Source: Capitulum mitella (taxonomy: Eukaryota > Arthropoda > Thecostraca > Pollicipedomorpha > Pollicipedidae). Taken from it: a DNA stretch of 64,000 bases. Positions 1-12,137 of the stretch are shown here, piece by piece. Location of the stretch: the NCBI GenBank assembly GCA_030062745.1, contig CP099842.1:6243822-6307821 (forward strand), in the 5' to 3' direction. Both the position numbers and the translations under genes were made by a program. A model generated the notes under the pieces. That model was not told the origin of the DNA and did not search any database. It saw nothing but the letters and a program-made list of their open reading frames with translations. How positions within the stretch are numbered: position 1 is the stretch's first letter; each line of letters opens with the position of its first letter.

Positions 1-1330
1 CCGGAATCAGTCATTTTTGGGAGAGGAACAATGCCTATGTGTAACCTCCATCCGACCGCAAAAGTGGTGTCTCGTAGAAGGCAATCGTGGTTTGTTTAGT
101 GATACTGGAACTGGAGCCTCTGGAACTGGAACCTGTAATACTGGAATACTGGAACCTCTCAGCGCCGAAACTTTCAGTTCGGCAACAATGTTCCAGTTAC
201 GCGGGGGGGGGGTATTTACCTCGCGATCCTGGAGAACAAACTGTCCGATTATGATAATCAGACAACAATCATTAACCCGTCACCCTCATTGTTCCCCATT
301 TGTTGAGAGCCATTTCGTCCATGACGTCACATATCAGGTCAAGCCCTAAATTTAGGGGTTCTTTGCCAACTGCGTCAGAGACGCGTTAGCGAAATAGGAG
401 TGGTCGGCATTGGCAGTATGTAAAATCATATGCACTATTTGTGTCACGACAAACCAAATTTTTGCAAAAGTGGCCCGAAATCCTAAGCCATTCGAAGTCC
501 CTCCTAGCCAACGGAGCCAATTATTTCGCGATGTGATCTTAGTCTTTAGACATGTGGAACTGGTGCAGAACATCACGAGAAACTCTGAAATGGCGTTTGT
601 TTCCCAGTATCGGCAAAACTTCGGCCGCTAGAATTTGGTTGGACTTCGGTCGCCAGGCTTGTCTTGGGAAAGGTGCTAAATCGACACGCTCGAGGTTAAC
701 AACCGTCGTTAACCTCACATCAGGCCACTTATGACTTGCGCGGCCTGATATTCCGGCGTCCGTCCTTTCCTTGAGGTGAGGCTTCCTGGAAACTTATTGG
801 GGATAACGCAAAACCCGACACCGGAGTCTGAGGACGCGCGCTGATGGCCATCTAAGCATTACGCACATTAGCAGGGGCAGGTTTCCTCGCCTCTAGCTCT
901 CGATCTGCTTAAAACGACTGAAAATAAAACTGGCGGGTAAGTGGCATGCATGGTCCTAAAGTTCTCAAAATCTCAGTGACCTAAGTGAAATTTGTCGAGG
1001 TCAAATGAAGTCGGAATATGTAGCATTTTTCCTTGCTCCGGACCTGCACAACCCATGGTAACCAAGTTTTATGGAGGTAGTCCATGTGATGGACTTACAT
1101 GCCACATAGCAGACCTAGGGTCATCTCAAGTGAGAGTAACCAAGGTCATTAGTCTAAATGCTGTGTATTGCGAAACTGGTTTTTACTGGTTGTGTAAAGC
1201 ACAATCTCCTGGACTGTAAGTTGGTTGGATTAACTTACAAGTATATATCCGTACGTCAGCTGATTTAATTAGGTCATTTTTGTTCGTTCGAGATTAACCG
1301 AGGTCAGCAATACTTAAAAAAAATATATAA

Positions 1331-1334
<4 letters not shown>
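1..1334. other. Non-coding DNA, no gene seen
   Basis: No open frame here resembles a known protein. Between about 960 and 1290 there are scattered AGGTCA/TGACC-type hexamers like those in the F1 repeats further on, so part of this stretch is probably old repeat DNA. Confidence 0.5.

Positions 1335-1362
<28 letters not shown>
1335..1362. repeat. (AG)14 microsatellite
   Basis: Uninterrupted AG dinucleotide run of 28 bp, preceded by an A/T-rich stretch. Confidence 0.95.
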
Positions 1363-1580
1363 CAAGAGAAGACACAGAATATTGCGTTAACTGACCTGGC
1401 GCTGGATGACCTCGGTTGACATGACCCAGCTTGCCTGTGCCTTAGGGCATTTGGAATCATTATCCAAAGTTCCCATCCAATACCTTTATGCCCCATTAAC
1501 TAAACACTCACTTTCCAATGTCTTGTTTCGCTAAACCTGATTTGATCTAACCTAAGTTTACTGCGTTCCTGGAAAAGTGT

Positions 1581-1642
1581 GTATACATCATGATGTATAC
1601 ATCATGTGTAATTATGTGTATACATTGTCAATGTATACACAT
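1581..1642. repeat. Two adjacent perfect palindromes
   Basis: Bases 1581-1600 form a perfect 20-bp palindrome (GTATACATCATGATGTATAC). Bases 1614-1627 and 1629-1642 form a perfect 14-bp stem around a single T. Both share the GTATACAT core, so they look like one motif duplicated and inverted. Confidence 0.85.
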
Positions 1643-1782
1643 ACTTAGGGACATCAACAAAGGACCGTGGCCATTAACTTCTCTGCTTCAGTGAACTGGG
1701 TAAGATGCTTAAAGACACATCAGCATACACTTACATGTGAACATTATTTGAACTAATTCCCCACATCGTTTTGCTGACATTG

Positions 1783-1944
1783 GATGAATAGATTCCAAGG
1801 AAAAGGCAAAATGTCTTCATATCAGATGAATAGATCTGAAGGAAAGGACAAAATGCCTTGATATCCGATGAAAAGATTTGGAGGAAAAGGGTAAAATGCC
1901 TTGACATCTGATAAACAGATGTGAAGGAAAAGGCAAAACGCCTC
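1783..1944. repeat. 42-bp tandem repeat, about 4 copies
   Basis: GATGAATAG-type unit starts recur at 1783, 1825, 1867 and 1910 (spacing 42, 42, 43). Each unit runs through a GGAAAAGGCAAAATGCCTTG-like core. The first two spacings are multiples of three, so minus-strand frames stay open and show a pseudo-repeat of 14 residues. I do not regard this as a gene. Confidence 0.85.
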
Positions 1945-4480
1945 ATGCTGAATATTTTGCATTGGTTGACCTCGATTGACCTGGTCTGGGCTAGTGCGCC
2001 TCAGGATTGCAAGGGCATGATACAGACCAGCTCCCCACAAAGTTTGGCGGCTGGTTGCTCGACAGCATTATTTCAACGCGTATCACGGAGCCAATTTATG
2101 GCCAGACATGAGCGCCGCTGTCCGCCGTCGCGAACGATCTGGCAGCGCCTCCGGCTTCCCGCCTTCGGCGTGCCGTAGAGAAAAATCCCACCTCCCGATT
2201 AAACATTTCAAACGGCAGAAGAGGCGCTAGGAGGACAACGGTAAGACACGAAATTCTAGCGCCCTAGCTCTGTAATTGCGAAACTTTTGTGAAAAAGGGA
2301 AATGAGCAAGCTTTTACCCCTTGCCCCAACCAGTGGACGTATTAACAGAACCTGAAAACTGACATAAGTCGGCTGATGACGTCTTATCATCTGGCCCGTG
2401 GTCACCATGTCAACAGCCTTTCGCAGAAATGTGGTTGAGCTGTAGTGAAAATTTTGTCAAGGAGTGAAGTGAAGGTATACCAGGAAAGCCAAGTGGCGCA
2501 AAATGTGCTCCCAGTAACTGACGAATTAATTAAACCATGTGTCGGGTTGCGGTCTTGTGTCCCGGATAGTACGTGAATACTGATGGCAAATCGCTGTAAG
2601 ACCGATGGGAGTTTTACGGACTCGTACACAGTTAACGGGCCAGGCAGCCTTGCTTGCTGCTAACTGCGTGGTAATTTGCGATGCTCTTTCAGAATCGACT
2701 ATTCTGTCCGAAAAAAACCGACAACGAAATACATATTTTGGCACTGAGAAACTGCCAGTGGTTCACAAAACATGGTATTGCTTACAAGAAGAGATTTTAT
2801 CGGATGATGGCAGTGATTCCGTCATTGCGAGAATGTGCGGAAGCAACAATAAGGTAGGAACGATTATACAGTTGTTCGTTGGCTTGATCTGACAGGGCCA
2901 TTCCGAATGCGGTATTTACATTCATGACCGAAATTATAAGGACAGGCCCGAAGGTCAACTGATGCAGCAAGTCTGATTGGCGCTCACGATCGCAGCTTAA
3001 TGAAAACGTCCTCGAACGAAACTTGTTGCCTCGACCATGAAGTTGGTCTTCCAATGCGCGGCAAATGCTCGGTGACTGTTGTATCCATGCTTCACACGAA
3101 TAGTGCACCCAGCACGTGTATCCCGGTCCTGGTCATGGTGGCGGCCCGGCAGCGGCTGGCCGGTACCGCCCGAGAACCGGGCCTGTCCAGCTCACACCTG
3201 CCGGCTACATGGCTCGAGGCGAGGCCGAGATCGTAGCGCTGCCGGCCGCAGCCCTGGACGGCTGACGTAGTGTCCCCCGCAGCGTAACATGACAGTGACA
3301 GACATCTGGATTTCATCTAGCCTTACCGAAATAGCGAGGTACTAATTAACTCTTTGCCAGACGGCTTTAAGTTACGAGGAAACATGTGTAACAAATAATC
3401 AAGAAAAGGAACCAAATGTCTTGTCAAAAATATTGGGGAGAAATAGGAGCAGGGAAAAAAGCCCTTCTCCATTTTCTCGCCAGTGTTGTTGAAAAGAAAT
3501 GTGTCCCCTTTTTTATTTTCTGTCATTTCCTAGCCATATCCTCGTTTTCACATGATTTTACTTTATGAGTACAAATGATAAATACTGTCACCGTACTCTA
3601 CATAGCGTTTCGTGAATGTGAGCTATATACCATAACGGGCTTAATGTCTATAAGTAGGGGAAAAATGTTAATAGGATAGCTGTGCAAAGCACGTTAAGCA
3701 CAGCATAACACCATATCACTGATGTCCGTTGTGCATCATCATCGTCGTCATCATTTTATCGTACGCCATCCGCAACGCACGACTTTTCAGGACAAATATC
3801 GTTTGACGTATATTGTGGATACACGTGTAAAACACTTACACGTATACAATAAAAAGAATTCGCCGTCAAAGTTTTGGCGATAAAAAAACATGCCAACACG
3901 AGAAGGTCGTTTCCGTCACATCTAGCAATTTCCTCCCAACCACCCCCGCATTCGCTTGCGAAACCCTGCCACTGTGCCAGCGTTCCCGACTTCACCTGGA
4001 GCCTCGTTCCACTCGACAGTGGCACGAACACGTCGTCGGGTGTCGTCGTCGACTGTCGGGCGTGCTCTGTACGGACTCGAGGCATGTGCAGTCATGCTAA
4101 AAACTCTGGAGTTTTCTAGCGGACACATGCTCGCGGTATGGCAGCAGAGTTTTCTGGCAGGTAGGTGCATGCACATTTCTCGGTACACGGTGCATCATGG
4201 CTAAGCGTCACTCAGCAAGCCAGTCAATTTTCGGCCATTTATGTTCCCATAAGGCATGCGTTACACGCTCCTGACGTCGGCCGCAGTCGACAATTTTGGC
4301 GCTGTGGTTGATTACATCTTGAACATGCTTGTGCTGGGTCGCGTTGCAACCAGCGCAGACCGTGGCACAACACATAATGTGTGGGGAAACTAATGCTGCC
4401 ATCGGAAATTTTTCACTTCTTCTGGTAGCCGGCGCGAGAGTTTGGAAACACCTGACAACGTTGCATAGTAACGCTGCACC
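1945..4480. other. Non-coding DNA, no gene seen
   Basis: Several short open frames exist on both strands, but none has recognisable domains, splice partners or plausible composition. No repeat structure stands out by eye. Confidence 0.45.
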
Positions 4481-4499
4481 GTGACTGAAATATGTCTTA

Positions 4500-5400
4500 A
4501 AAGTAAGATTACTGTTCAAAACGGCACTTTGGCACTGCCGGATTGGCGCAACGTTGCGTCGCCGAAACGTCCTTCGGAATTTTGGCCGAGCCTTCTCTGT
4601 TGTGAAGCAGAAAAGGTTCAGTTTTTAAGCGTTTTGTACAAACCGCCGCTGCTCTTTGCTCAGCGTTGTGCCAGTTTGCTGCTTTAGCTCTAGGTCTCCT
4701 GGCTGGTTGGACTGCCACAGTGGAGAAATTGCACGTTGTCAGGATATAACATCGTCTTGGTATCACTTGAGAACGATGTAAAGCCATTTGCAAAAAGTAA
4801 AAAAGAACACTGGTCCTAAAATGGAGGCTTGCACCACGCTGATCGGAACGGTCGTGAGTGATCGGAGCGGTCGTGGAGCCTTTGTGGACCCTCTGGCGGC
4901 GACCACTACGCCAGTCCCTGAACCAATGTCCGTCTATGCTTTGCCAGCCTAGTTTGTGCAAGAGCCGTGCTGGACACCGTCAAAGGCCTTGGACGTGTCA
5001 GCTGTCGTGAGACAGTCGATCATTGCTCTCGGTCTTTGTTGATGGCGAGGAATGGCAGCGTCCAACATCGCCGACTCTGTGGGTCGCCCTGGCCGAAAGG
5101 TCACACATGATGCCGTGCAACACCGAGTACTGCACCAGTTGGGAACAAACCACACTCTCAGCGAGTTTTTCCTCTGTGGGGGGATTGATACCAGTCGGTA
5201 GTTGCCAGAGTTAGTTTCACGCCCAGGACTGGAAGACGGGAACCAAAGGTGCAATTTTTCACTCGTTCGGGAACACGCCCGACGTAATGGAGTCATTAAT
5301 CACGTTCAGGAAGTGGTGGGCACGCTCACCGGAAAAGCCAATTGCAACATGCCCATTGTGATTCGATCATGTGGAATGGCCTGCATATATTTTTCCACAC
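4500..5400 (-). mobile_element. Degenerate LINE fragment, CR1/L2/Jockey-like reverse transcriptase
   Basis: Read on the minus strand, from high to low coordinates, the fragment shows the usual order of reverse transcriptase blocks. First comes a SGVFPNE...KIAPLVPV stretch (about 5330-5230). Then come a GNYRLVSIP block, a FRPGRPTESAMLDA block, a TADTSKAFDGVQH block that holds the first catalytic aspartate region, and a LGWQSIDGHWFRDW..GRRQRV block near 4900. After that, an LGPVLF-like stretch and a decayed region follow. Stops and frame changes are frequent. No endonuclease domain or poly-A tail is visible, so this is an old fragment. The clade is a judgement from motif style only. Confidence 0.75.
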
Positions 5401-6254
5401 TTCCACGGCATATTTCGACGTAATCATCCCGTCCTATCTAAGACTTTTCTGTGATTCATCAGGAGTGACGTCAGAACAAAACAGGCTTCCTTGGAGGACG
5501 GGAGTGTGGCGAGACTCGCCGGATCCCCATCAGAATGCGGCGCCACCTCTGTCTCCGTCCCTCCCAAAGCCGGCGCGCCATTTCACAATGCTCTCTCGTC
5601 CGCTGGAGTTCTCGACCGCCCGGGCTCGACGCTCTCCCAGTCGGCACGAGGTGGGAACGAGGGCGGCTTGCCATTGCTGCTAGTTAGCAAGCTGACGTGT
5701 GACCCGCATGACAAGCAGGTGGCGCTGCCATCGGCCGCCGCCGCTCGGTGGCCCCTGATCACGGAGCCCGCCCGGCAGAGGCCGACCACTCTCGTCCGAA
5801 GCGCCCTGCTGGGCTCGACGAACGAACGGGAGCTCCGCGCGGTCAGCTGGAGAGGAGACAATAGCGCGAGACAGTGCGAGACAGTAGTGACGCATCGTGT
5901 TGGTCTGATCATGGACCACATGCCATAATTGGTCCTTTTTGCGGCCTTTAGACTTTTTTTCTTTACTGCTGTTGCCCTTAATTTATTCGCATGCAAGTTG
6001 CACGGAAACCAGAAATGGTTTCGTAATACATTTCCCAGCTGTATACAGGATGCCGAATCCTGGCATGGAAATTAGATTCGCGTGGAATAGCAGTACTGAA
6101 AGTTTTATAGACACTGATTGGAAATATGCATTCACTGGTGTTTTCATTTAGGGCCGGCGGATGACCGCCTCCCCCGAAGTTTTTTTCAAGACTGCGAGAG
6201 AACGAATGAACGGGATCGCCATGAAATTTCATGTCCCTTGTCCCTTGACCCTTG
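5401..6254. other. Non-coding DNA, no gene seen
   Basis: Bases 5480-5900 are GC-rich and therefore open in several frames at once, which is the usual sign of composition rather than coding. No domain is recognisable. Confidence 0.45.
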
Positions 6255-7110
6255 ATTCTTGCTTGACCATTTATACATTCTTTGTCAAACTTTTTACCTC
6301 AGGTCAAATCAGTCAGGTCAAGTGCCTGAACTAGGTCAGATCAAGCGGACCTATGTTGTAAGAAGTCTATCGCCCTGTAACGTTTTCGGAAAACATGATA
6401 TCACAGTAAACCTGCCAGGGATTATGGATCTTGGTAGATACAACACATCTGCTATCTCAGGTTTTTTTTAAACTTCCGGTCCACTGACCCAAGATAAAGC
6501 CCATTTTCAAGACATTGTTGTCGTTCTTCCGAAAATTGACGGAATTTCTTATAACATTTCAAGTGCGGGGTGATGCAGGCAGCCAGCTGCCGTCAATGGC
6601 ACGAATAACTATTATGAGCAAAATGCACCGCCGTCAAAATCGGCGATGAATGACTTGGAACGCATAGCAAACGGCAGCACTGGCTCGTATTTTGTACATA
6701 AACAGGTTTTTGCGAATACAGTTCCGCCAGTTATGTAGACTGATACCTGCTAAATTGTTTCAAAATCTGAGCACGGAAAATCACCACAAAAACCACCAGT
6801 GTGCCCCTAAAAAACACCAGTGTGTCGAAAAAACGCCAAAATTAGTTCCCGTTAATTCCATCCCACGTTCGGCACTGGCGCCCGCCGTGCAATGGCAAAA
6901 AAAAAACGCTGCGTCTTAAACTCAGCGTTTCCGCGGACATGTTTTTCGCCCAGAGAGAAATTAACCGTGCATCGGTATCTGCGGACTTTACCTTTTCGCT
7001 AAGAACTTTATCTAGACTTCATCAATCACAGCCCTTCATCCAGACCACGGGTGTCACTTTGTATTCCTCGACGGGGGCATGGGCTCCCTCAGCCCTCCCC
7101 CATGCTGATT
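6255..7110 (+). repeat. Dispersed repeat family F1, copy 1
   Basis: This stretch aligns by eye with the reverse complement of 35740-36590. Shared landmarks, in order, are the AGGTCA-rich block (6300-6350), a CATGATATCAC...AAACCTG block (about 6395-6415), a TTTTGCGAATA...TTCCGCCA block (about 6710-6730), an AATCACCACAAAAACCACCAG block (about 6779) and a TATCTAGACTT block (about 7010). Similar short peptides can be read from both copies, for example HDIT followed by SAIS..F. It is not recognised as a named transposon class. Confidence 0.7.
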
Positions 7111-7187
7111 TTAGCCCCCTCAATACTGAAGTGCACCTCACGATGCTATGCTGGAGCCCATTGTTGAAATGACATTTCAGTCTGATT

Positions 7188-7852
7188 CAGGGGCGGATCC
7201 AAGGGGGAGGAGGCGATGGACAGGGCGCAGCCAAAGGGCCCTAGGGGTTCCAGGCCCCCGAAATGTTTGACGGGGGCCCGCTTCCCACTAAGGGTAGAAA
7301 ATTACTCCTATGAAAACCGAAATATCGTCAAAATGTTTTAAGAACGGTACACAGGAGAATACAAAGATGTAAATCATAGCCAGCAGAGGCCCGTATCGGC
7401 CCAGGGGCCTCCTGCCAACCTCTGGGGGCCTCTGCATGCCTGTAGAGGGCTCCCTGGCGGCCTGTAGGGGCCCTGCCGGCTTGTAGGGCTCCTACTGGTC
7501 TGTAGGGCTCCCTACCGCCCTTTTGGGCCCCCTACCGACCTGTGAGGACCACCTGCCGGTCTGTTGGGTTCCTGTAAGCCTTCAAAGGGCCCCTGCCGAC
7601 CCATGGAGAGAACCCTGCTGTGGGCCCCTGCTGGCCTGTAGGGCCCCTGCCGGCTTGTGGGCCCCTGCCAGCCTTCGGAAGGCCCTGCTAATCTGTGGAG
7701 GAATCCCCTTCCGTTCTACAGGTCCCTGCCTGTGTGGGAGCCCCATGCCGGTCTGTGGAGGGGCTCCCTTAAGGCCTGTGGATGGGCCCCTACGGCCTAT
7801 AGAGGAGTCCCCTGACGGCCTGCAGAGGGTCCCCTGACAGCTGTGGAGGACA
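7188..7852. repeat. Degenerate GC-rich short-motif array with a CAGGGGCGGATCC terminus
   Basis: The block opens with CAGGGGCGGATCC at 7188-7200, a typical terminal sequence of hAT-like DNA transposons. From about 7380 on it consists of imperfect repeats of a CCCCTGCCGGCCTGTAGGG-like motif spaced about 20-35 bp. A CAGGCGTGGATTTC at 7853 may be the start of another terminus. The open frame across it is a by-product of the repeat. Confidence 0.6.
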
Positions 7853-8247
7853 CAGGCGTGGATTTCTAAAAATAATTGTTGCTGCCCAAATACATGTAAT
7901 ATTTCTTATGATTAATATATGAAACTTCCCCATCGGCTTCTTGACCCGAATGTTTACAAAGCCTTTCAACTAACTTCCTTTGTTTGGTGTGATGGGCTTT
8001 CCGCTTATGAGGGCTTCTAGATTCTGCATGAATTTCGTACGGAAGTGGCGGGCGGAACAGACCGACTTTGTGCACCGAGGGTAATGTATTTGCCCTCGCC
8101 TACCCCTTCCCGTCTCAGAAATTTTTGGTGCTCCTCTGTGGACCATATTTTAAAGAAACATTTGTAACATTTTAGGTTGTGGGTGCTCCAGCTGTACTGT
8201 CGATGCCTATTTCAGCTTCGTGGACGCCGGGAAGAACACAAAGAGAT
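7853..8247. other. Non-coding DNA between repeats
   Basis: AT-rich stretch flanked by the motif array and by the MITE. Nothing recognisable in it. Confidence 0.4.
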
Positions 8248-8577
8248 CAGTAGCATAGCCAGGAGGTCCTTGAGATCTTGGGACCCAAGAAATTTTTGGC
8301 ACAGTAAGAGATCCCCTGGCCGGGAAAGGCAAACCCACTCCTCCGTAAAGGGCCCCCAGACCCCAGGCAAAGACCTCGCGTGGCGCGGACCAGAAGTCAT
8401 AAACATATGCTTTAGTGTTGTCGGGCACCCTCATTCTTAGCCACACCATAAAATAAGTACCGAGTGCTCCCTAATGTCCTCACATTGGAGCCCATAGTGT
8501 TCTAGGGGCCCCCTAATTGTTGGTACCTATTCTCTAGTTCCTCCCCCTCAAGAAAAACAATCCTGGTTATGCCACTG
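8248..8577. mobile_element. hAT-like MITE
   Basis: The left end reads CAGTAGCATAGCCAGG (8248-8263). The right end, read on the other strand, is CAGTGGCATAACCAGG (from 8577). The two match at 14 of 16 bases, giving terminal inverted repeats around a 330-bp element without coding capacity. This terminus style is typical of hAT elements. I see no 8-bp target duplication in the flanks, so the element is old or has been rearranged. Confidence 0.6.
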
Positions 8578-10558
8578 GCGATGGGGGCGATCCTTCGGCC
8601 CCTGAGGCCTGAGAGGGGATCCTCCCCAGGCGTCAGGTCGTAAGGTCTTGCCGTCTCAAGGGCCCCTCTGGGACTTTTTGCGATCGTTACCTTTTGCCTT
8701 GGAACTTCCAAAGAACCCCTGAGACCGTAACAGCCCCCCCCCCCCCCGCCTGAGACAACAAAGACAATTAGTCCCTAGGACGGCTTGGTGGTCCCTGGAA
8801 CGTCGTATGGGCCCGAAAGGGTTCACGGGCCTGTGTTAAAGGCTGAAGGCTCCTGATTCAGTCGGTGGCCCTCCGGAAGGGTTAATGAGACCCTGAAACG
8901 GCGCGATGGCCCCGAAGATGGATAGAAGGGACCCCGAAACTCCCCAACGGCCCCTCGGACCACAAGAGGGGCCCCACGGCGAAGGGTACCGACTACGAAT
9001 AATGCAGAGGGGCCCTAGAGACGGCAAGAACTTAGGGGGCGCCTATGATGTCAAAAGAAACTCCTGGCCAGCCAAATGAACCCCTTGAACGGGGATTCAT
9101 CAGTGACCGTCTCAACCTCAAGAGGGGTCCAAATGGGCCACATTGGCCTTTTTGAAACCTTGGGAGTCCTTGATGCAGTCAAGGGGTTCCGGCAAGATCG
9201 GATGAGCCTGAGATGGCAAGATGTGCTTCTGCAAGACAGAGGGTCCCTTAGACCACCAAAAAAGTTGGGGCCCCTGTGAGGGCAAAAACGATAAGAGGGC
9301 CTTCAAGACGGCATGGGGGACCTGAATGGCCAGAGGGCCCCGAGTATGTTAGGCAGGCTCCTGACACGGAAAATGTCCTCCGGGACTACCAGTGGGGCTC
9401 CTGAAGCGCCAGCAAACGCCCCAGATACGGCTAGAGGGGCCCCAAGAGCGCCACATCCCATGTAGTAAAGGAAGACCCCTGACACAGCAATGGGGACCAC
9501 CGGAGACGTTCAGAGGGCCTATGATACTGAACAAGGCTCCTGAGAGCGCTAGAAGATCTTTTGCAGTTGCCAGACGGCCCCTGGGACGGCAAAAATGTTT
9601 CAGGGATGACAGGAGGGACCCCGAGGTGATCCCGAGATGCAGAAAACATAATAGTAATAGGCGGCAAGAGGAGCATCTAGGACAACAGGAAGTCCATTGA
9701 GACTGCAAGAGGCTTTGAGACTGCTAACTAGCAGTCTCTAGCAATAGGAGTCCCTAAGGCGACCAGTGGGTCCCTGAAGCGACTGAACCCTGCGACGTCC
9801 AGACAGCTCCTGAAACGGCCAGAGGACATAGAGGACTGCCAGAGGCACCACCTGTCACGGCAGAGAGGGACTTATGCATGGCCCTTACCTTGTCCTGTCT
9901 TAATAAGCCTGAGGGCCTATTAAGACAGCAAAAATGTTTCAGGGACGACAGGATGGACACCGAGATGGCCTAAACGTCCTTAACAGTGCCAGATGGGTTT
10001 CTGAAATTGTCCAAAGTGTCCTTAAAACTGTCAAAGGAGCGCCTGAGAAGTCCCGAGGGGCACGCGGAACTGTAAAAGGAGCCTGAAACCACTACAGGAC
10101 CCTGACACGGCAGATGGCCCGAAACCATGAAAAGCGCCCCTGTAACTGCCAGAGGAAGCCGAACCTAAGCTAACCTAAGCTGACAAAAACGTTTCCAGAA
10201 ACTACGACGGGCATGGGACTCCTTAGCCGTCCCTGACCAAGTATTTAAAAACTATCAGATACGGAAACAGGATTTCAAATCGAGGAAGATGCGCAACCGT
10301 CTAAAATCCCGCCATCTTTGTCACATTTCGGCCACGTTGTACCGCGGCAAAACGCAAAATTTTCTGAAATAATGTGACGCGTTTAGTTTTTAGGTTACTT
10401 TATATGGTAACAAACGCTAAATTATATCATTTTGCTCTGGGCCTACGCGGATTCAAGTTTTTTTTACATCTGAAGAGCAAAAAATGAGCGCCGGACGGTT
10501 GACGGCCTACGTTGACTTGACCCCCCCCCCCCCCGGCGACGTCTTGAATCTGCCCCTG
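8578..10558 (+). mobile_element. Repeat family F2, copy A (internally repetitive, probably a non-autonomous DNA transposon)
   Basis: Most of this block is imperfect repeats of a GGGCCCCTGARACGGCMAGAG-like motif spaced about 20-35 bp. Its order of variants matches copy C (40932-42952) over its length. Compare for example 9303-9640 with about 41800-42100, and the unique AT-rich 3' part (about 10190-10558) with about 42580-42952. The 3' end GAATCTGCCCCTG pairs with the CAGRCGYGGATYYAAGG left ends seen in copies B and C. Long minus and plus open frames inside are repeat artefacts unless shown otherwise. Confidence 0.6.
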
Positions 10559-10958
10559 ATCTTGTGAAGAATTTGGTAACTTTATCATACGGGTGTAATA
10601 CTCAGTAAACAAAGTCAAGTTGCAGAAACATTTCCTTGGACAGTTAAGAAAATCATCTAAAAGCTTAAGGGATCTCTGAAAGTAGTGAGGGCCCGATCAA
10701 AAACTTGATGGACCCACAGCATGCTCCAATGAACGCTACACATGACTCCAAGAAAATACTCCAGAGGAATCCAATTGGCCCTCTCCCGAGTCTTCGAGGC
10801 CATCCTGAAACATTCTTGGCGGCGTTGAAATATTAACGCACATCTACCAACCTATTTCAGTATTTTGCGCCTAAGGAATTGTAAGTTTAAACGGCAGGTG
10901 CCGCCAATATATTTTTCGCCGTCATGAGCAGTTTTATATATATATATATATATAAAAC

Positions 10959-11001
<43 letters not shown>

Positions 11002-11107
11002 TATAATAGAAACAAACCAAATGCCTTCCAGTTTGTTTTAAAGTGAAAAACTGCCGTCGGTCGGAACAAAGTGCCCTAAACCCATCGACAAACCCACTTC
11101 TGAGGGT
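10559..11107. other. Non-coding DNA with an AT microsatellite
   Basis: Two (TA)n runs lie at about 10934-10953 and 10963-10998, separated by AAAACTGCA. There is no gene. Confidence 0.7.
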
Positions 11108-11345
11108 AGATCAGGTTGTGGGACCCCCTCGGCTTTGCCTCCCCCCAATCATTTGCGCAAAAGGACACCACTGATCCAGGCCGTTTCTCGGTTTCATACA
11201 GTCGGCTATGAGAAAACACACATCGGGCTTGCATATTGGCTTGCATGTTATCCAAAACTAAAATTGAGGCCAGCTTCGAGCTCTAGTTGCCACGAACTTT
11301 CCAACGGTGTGTTTCTTTTTAGCGATCAACCGCCCTACCCTCCCC
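11108..11345 (+). repeat. Dispersed repeat family F1, partial copy
   Basis: Bases about 11175-11315 match the reverse complement of about 35540-35700, including CCAGGCCGTTT, GGCTATGAGAAAACA, TATCCAAAACTAAAA and CACGAACTTTCCAACGGTGTG. Both copies keep an open frame with the shared peptide blocks GYEKT, YPKLK.RP.SSS and HELSNGVF.F. Confidence 0.7.
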
Positions 11346-12087
11346 GTCCAGTCGGGCGTAGTTGGCTCTTACTGACAGTCGGACGTGGGTTAAATTTAAC
11401 CGATTAACACGTGTCTGTATAACGCATTAAATGAATACTAGTGGTTTCAGAGCTTCTGACGTGACATGTGGGCAGAGAATGTGCGGGAGAACACAAGTTA
11501 CGCAGTCTGATTTGTCTCTGCGGCTTTTCTGTGTACTCGACATCCGTCAGTGTGTTGACCAGGTTTCGTAAACGTTTAACGGCAGTGGCAGCGTTATCGC
11601 AGCGCAGGGCGATTTTTGCGCCCAGGTCACCATGGATATAAAGGGCTTTATATCTGTGTCTGTGTCCTAGTCCTATCAAGTCCTGTATATTTGTGCTTGG
11701 AATACCCAGTGTGATATGTGAGTGTATACCCATACTTGGAAGCAAGTCCGCTTTTCCATTTGGACTCCTCCACCGCCTCAGCCTTCATGTGGTGTTATTT
11801 TTTTTATTTTTCCTGAGGGGACGTTTTTAAGCCTGCATTCCAGGGAAAACAGGAAGAAAATCCTCGCAATATGAAAACATCACCGTTATGTCCTTTGGAG
11901 ATGGCCTTGGTATCCTACTAATCTTGTTTTCACCAAGTTTTGCGAACCTTTCCATAGACGGTAACAAAAGGCTAAGGAGGATTGCACTTGTGCTCGTTCA
12001 GAAAGTCCTGTTCTGGGCTTAGTATCGTTTAACGAAGGGACCGATAACAAAGATACCCCACCAAGTTCTACGCTAGTAATATTGCGA

Positions 12088-12137
<50 letters not shown>

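Noticed and set aside
9349-9708. Minus-strand frames in the GGGCCCCTGA arrays as proteins
   Set aside because: The equivalent region of copy C does not keep the same minus frame, and composition follows the DNA repeat.
11404-11745. 113-codon minus-strand frame as a gene
   Set aside because: No domain, no flanking splice logic and no repeat of it elsewhere in the window. Kept only as a remark.
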